The position numbers and the translations under genes were made by a program. A DNA stretch of 64,000 nucleotides from Prosopocoilus inquinatus (taxonomy: Eukaryota > Arthropoda > Insecta > Coleoptera > Lucanidae), in NCBI GenBank assembly GCA_036172665.1, contig CM069875.1:12170001-12234000 (forward strand), in the 5' to 3' direction. The notes beneath the pieces are model-generated. The model was not told the origin of the DNA. It saw only the letters and a list, made by a program, of their open reading frames with translations, and searched no databases. Of this stretch, positions 62,701 to 64,000 are shown in pieces. Every line of letters starts with the position of its first letter. Position 1 is the stretch's first letter.

Positions 62701-63250
62701 CTGCGTTCACAACCTCCTTATGACACCAAAACAGTGAAATTGTAGTCCTGAGAGTGGCACATTGCTTAATCATGAAACTCAAATGAGATTTTAACCTAAC
62801 AAACTTTTATTTTATTTAATATATATATATAGACAGTGTATTGTTCGGTGTTAAGGAGTTTTAGGAAGGAAGCTATAATTTTTGGGACCTGGCAAATTTT
62901 ATTGATACTAATCGGACTTGTTGTGCGATTTAATATTTAACAGAATTACAAACAGAATACTTACATAAGCTGGCTAAGAAAATTGTGTCAATTTTTGTTT
63001 AAACTAAATGTTGCCAGTGTAGCTAGGCATTACAATTAAAATTTCGCATATATGTATTTACTAAATAGATCCAATTTTTATAAATATTTTTCATATTTTT
63101 GTTTAATAAGTGACGTAAAGTAGAAAAAATAGTTTATTATACACGTTTCACAAGAGACATTGTAGCACTCGTTCTATTGGGGTACGAATGAGCGTAGCTA
63201 TAACAAGCCTTCTTGTTAAACTTGTATAATAATATACTATTAGAGTTTCA
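62701..63250. other. Degenerate interior of the non-LTR relic
   Basis: Between linker and endonuclease fragments I see no readable domain; a short (TA)n run lies at about 62818-62832. Confidence 0.35.
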
Positions 63251-63378
63251 GGCCCGGTTTTTTCATCTCTGAGTAACTTTAACCGTTGATTAATTCCTAT
63301 AGAAACAATTGTCTCTACAATTGTAACTACGGGAATAAATCAACGATTAAAGTTACTCAGAGATGAAAAGACCGGGCC
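63251..63378. mobile_element. Hairpin MITE family H, copy 3
   Basis: GGCCCGGT...CATCTCTGAGTAACTTTAA pairs almost perfectly with TTAAAGTTACTCAGAGATG...ACCGGGCC. The turn contains AGAAACAATTGTCTCTACAA. The best preserved of three related copies (21270-21411, 31229-31330). It lies inside the non-LTR relic. Confidence 0.7.
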
Positions 63379-63658
63379 TTTAACATATTTTTATAATGAA
63401 TGTTTATATTATTTCTTTGTTCTTTAAGGTCTGGATTACTAACACTTAAGTCATTTATAAGCCTAACAGTTTTTTTTAATTGTTGACCTGGGTTGTGATT
63501 CATTTTGCACGCCGCTTATTGTTTCTCGTAGAACTTCTGTTGAGAGGAAACTATATATTAAAATAGTATAAAAATGTGTAAATAAAACATTCAAAAGCAG
63601 AATTTGGACATTTATTACTAAAAGACATCCATTTCTAAACATGAATAAATAAATATTT

Positions 63659-64000
63659 CTAAATATGAATACATTCGGAATATAAATTAAATTTTAAATG
63701 AAAACAAAATTCGTTTACGTTATCAGTATTAAAATTTCTTCGAATTTCTACGATTGAAACTTTATTAATCTGAGCATAATGTAATATATGACATTGGGCA
63801 TAATGATCAGAAAGGTGTGACTTATTTACACCCTGTGATGTAATAATTTTAATATTAGAGTTAATCAATATATTGTCAATGTATGTCTCAGAGATGGCCG
63901 TTACTCGCGTCGGCAACGTTATCAAATACCTAAATCCATAACAATTCAACACATCAAATAATTGCACCGCGTCACAGCCTTTAGATAAAAAGTTTATGTT
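63659..64000 (-). pseudogene. Non-LTR APE-type endonuclease fragment (runs off window edge)
   Basis: The frame is open from the window edge to the stop at 63659. NINFLSKG then VQLFDVLNCYGF, PTRVTAISETYIDNILIN and SHLSDHYAQCHIL carry the typical late motifs of apurinic-type endonucleases, including SDH. The open 5' side means the start is outside the window. The frame ends early relative to a full ORF2, consistent with decay. Confidence 0.78.

Larger units (their letters stand above)
60540..64000 (-). mobile_element. Degenerate non-LTR retrotransposon (ORF2), interrupted by two insertions
   Basis: On the minus strand, in order: endonuclease end (64000-63659), linker (about 62700-62400: MCKIINYVTGNKN), RT start (about 61850-61740: FANYRPISILASFSKLFEYV), RT middle (61600-61490: VNHNLLLEKLNCCGVRGSTL) and RT core (60780-60560: GLSQGSIS, then CYADDINIM). 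Frames are broken by stops and shifts. A hammerhead element (61894-62273) and a hAT-like MITE (60796-61480) are inserted between the pieces. The arrangement resembles the jockey/CR1 group; the clade is not resolved. It continues past the window edge. Confidence 0.75.

Overview
This is an AT-rich arthropod, almost certainly insect, nuclear window. It holds parts of two host genes that converge on each other, set in a dense and repeatedly nested field of mobile elements. The host assignment rests on a Grunge/Atrophin corepressor gene, a Spatzle-family cystine-knot ligand gene, GT-AG introns, and Ty3, Tc1/mariner, Penelope and non-LTR relics. Order and species cannot be fixed from the sequence; a beetle-like repeat landscape is only an impression.

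Host genes. Plus strand, 5556-11141: the 3' exons of an Atrophin (Gug) gene, encoding the Pro/Ser-rich region, the conserved Atrophin C-terminal domain, an Arg/Glu-rich coiled coil and the natural stop. The N-terminal BAH/ELM2/SANT part would lie upstream of the window. Minus strand: an internal exon (50942-50685) and the terminal exon (39782-39497) of a Spatzle-like gene. They are joined in phase across a 10.9-kb intron that contains a degenerate Ty3/Gypsy element and much of the repeat content. About 27 kb of gene-free sequence separates the 3' ends of the two genes.

Mobile DNA, left to right. 645-3957: a nested inverted structure, with a hammerhead-bearing repeat interrupted by a 2-kb foldback. 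8092-8849: a foldback inside the last Gug intron, followed by a single arm of another foldback family. 14836-15462: a TTAA-flanked MITE. 17915-19146: a foldback. 22847-24297: a palindromic pair of Penelope-like 3' ends with GIY-YIG endonuclease remnants and hammerhead motifs. 29402-30762: a large foldback. 34453-38496 and about 40215-43208: two TIR-bounded units. 44341-48743: the Ty3/Gypsy element. About 54.7-55.65 kb: a dead Tc1/mariner transposase. About 57.44-57.83 kb and 58.37-59.11 kb: tandem repeats. 60.5-64.0 kb: a dead non-LTR retrotransposon carrying a hAT-like MITE and another hammerhead element.

The main discovery candidate is a dispersed family with a monomer of about 312 bp, present in at least eight places. 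Each good monomer carries a textbook type I hammerhead ribozyme core with a minimal palindromic stem III. Five insertions are flanked by perfect 12-15 bp target-site duplications and share one architecture: a reversed segment beginning ACATATAAAATAGC followed by forward-strand sequence ending near GCACAAAATTTTTC(TAAAA). This fits an animal retrozyme, a non-autonomous retroelement spread through self-cleaved, possibly circular RNA, perhaps using Penelope-like machinery. The same window holds a Penelope-like relic and a third repeat, both with distinct hammerheads.
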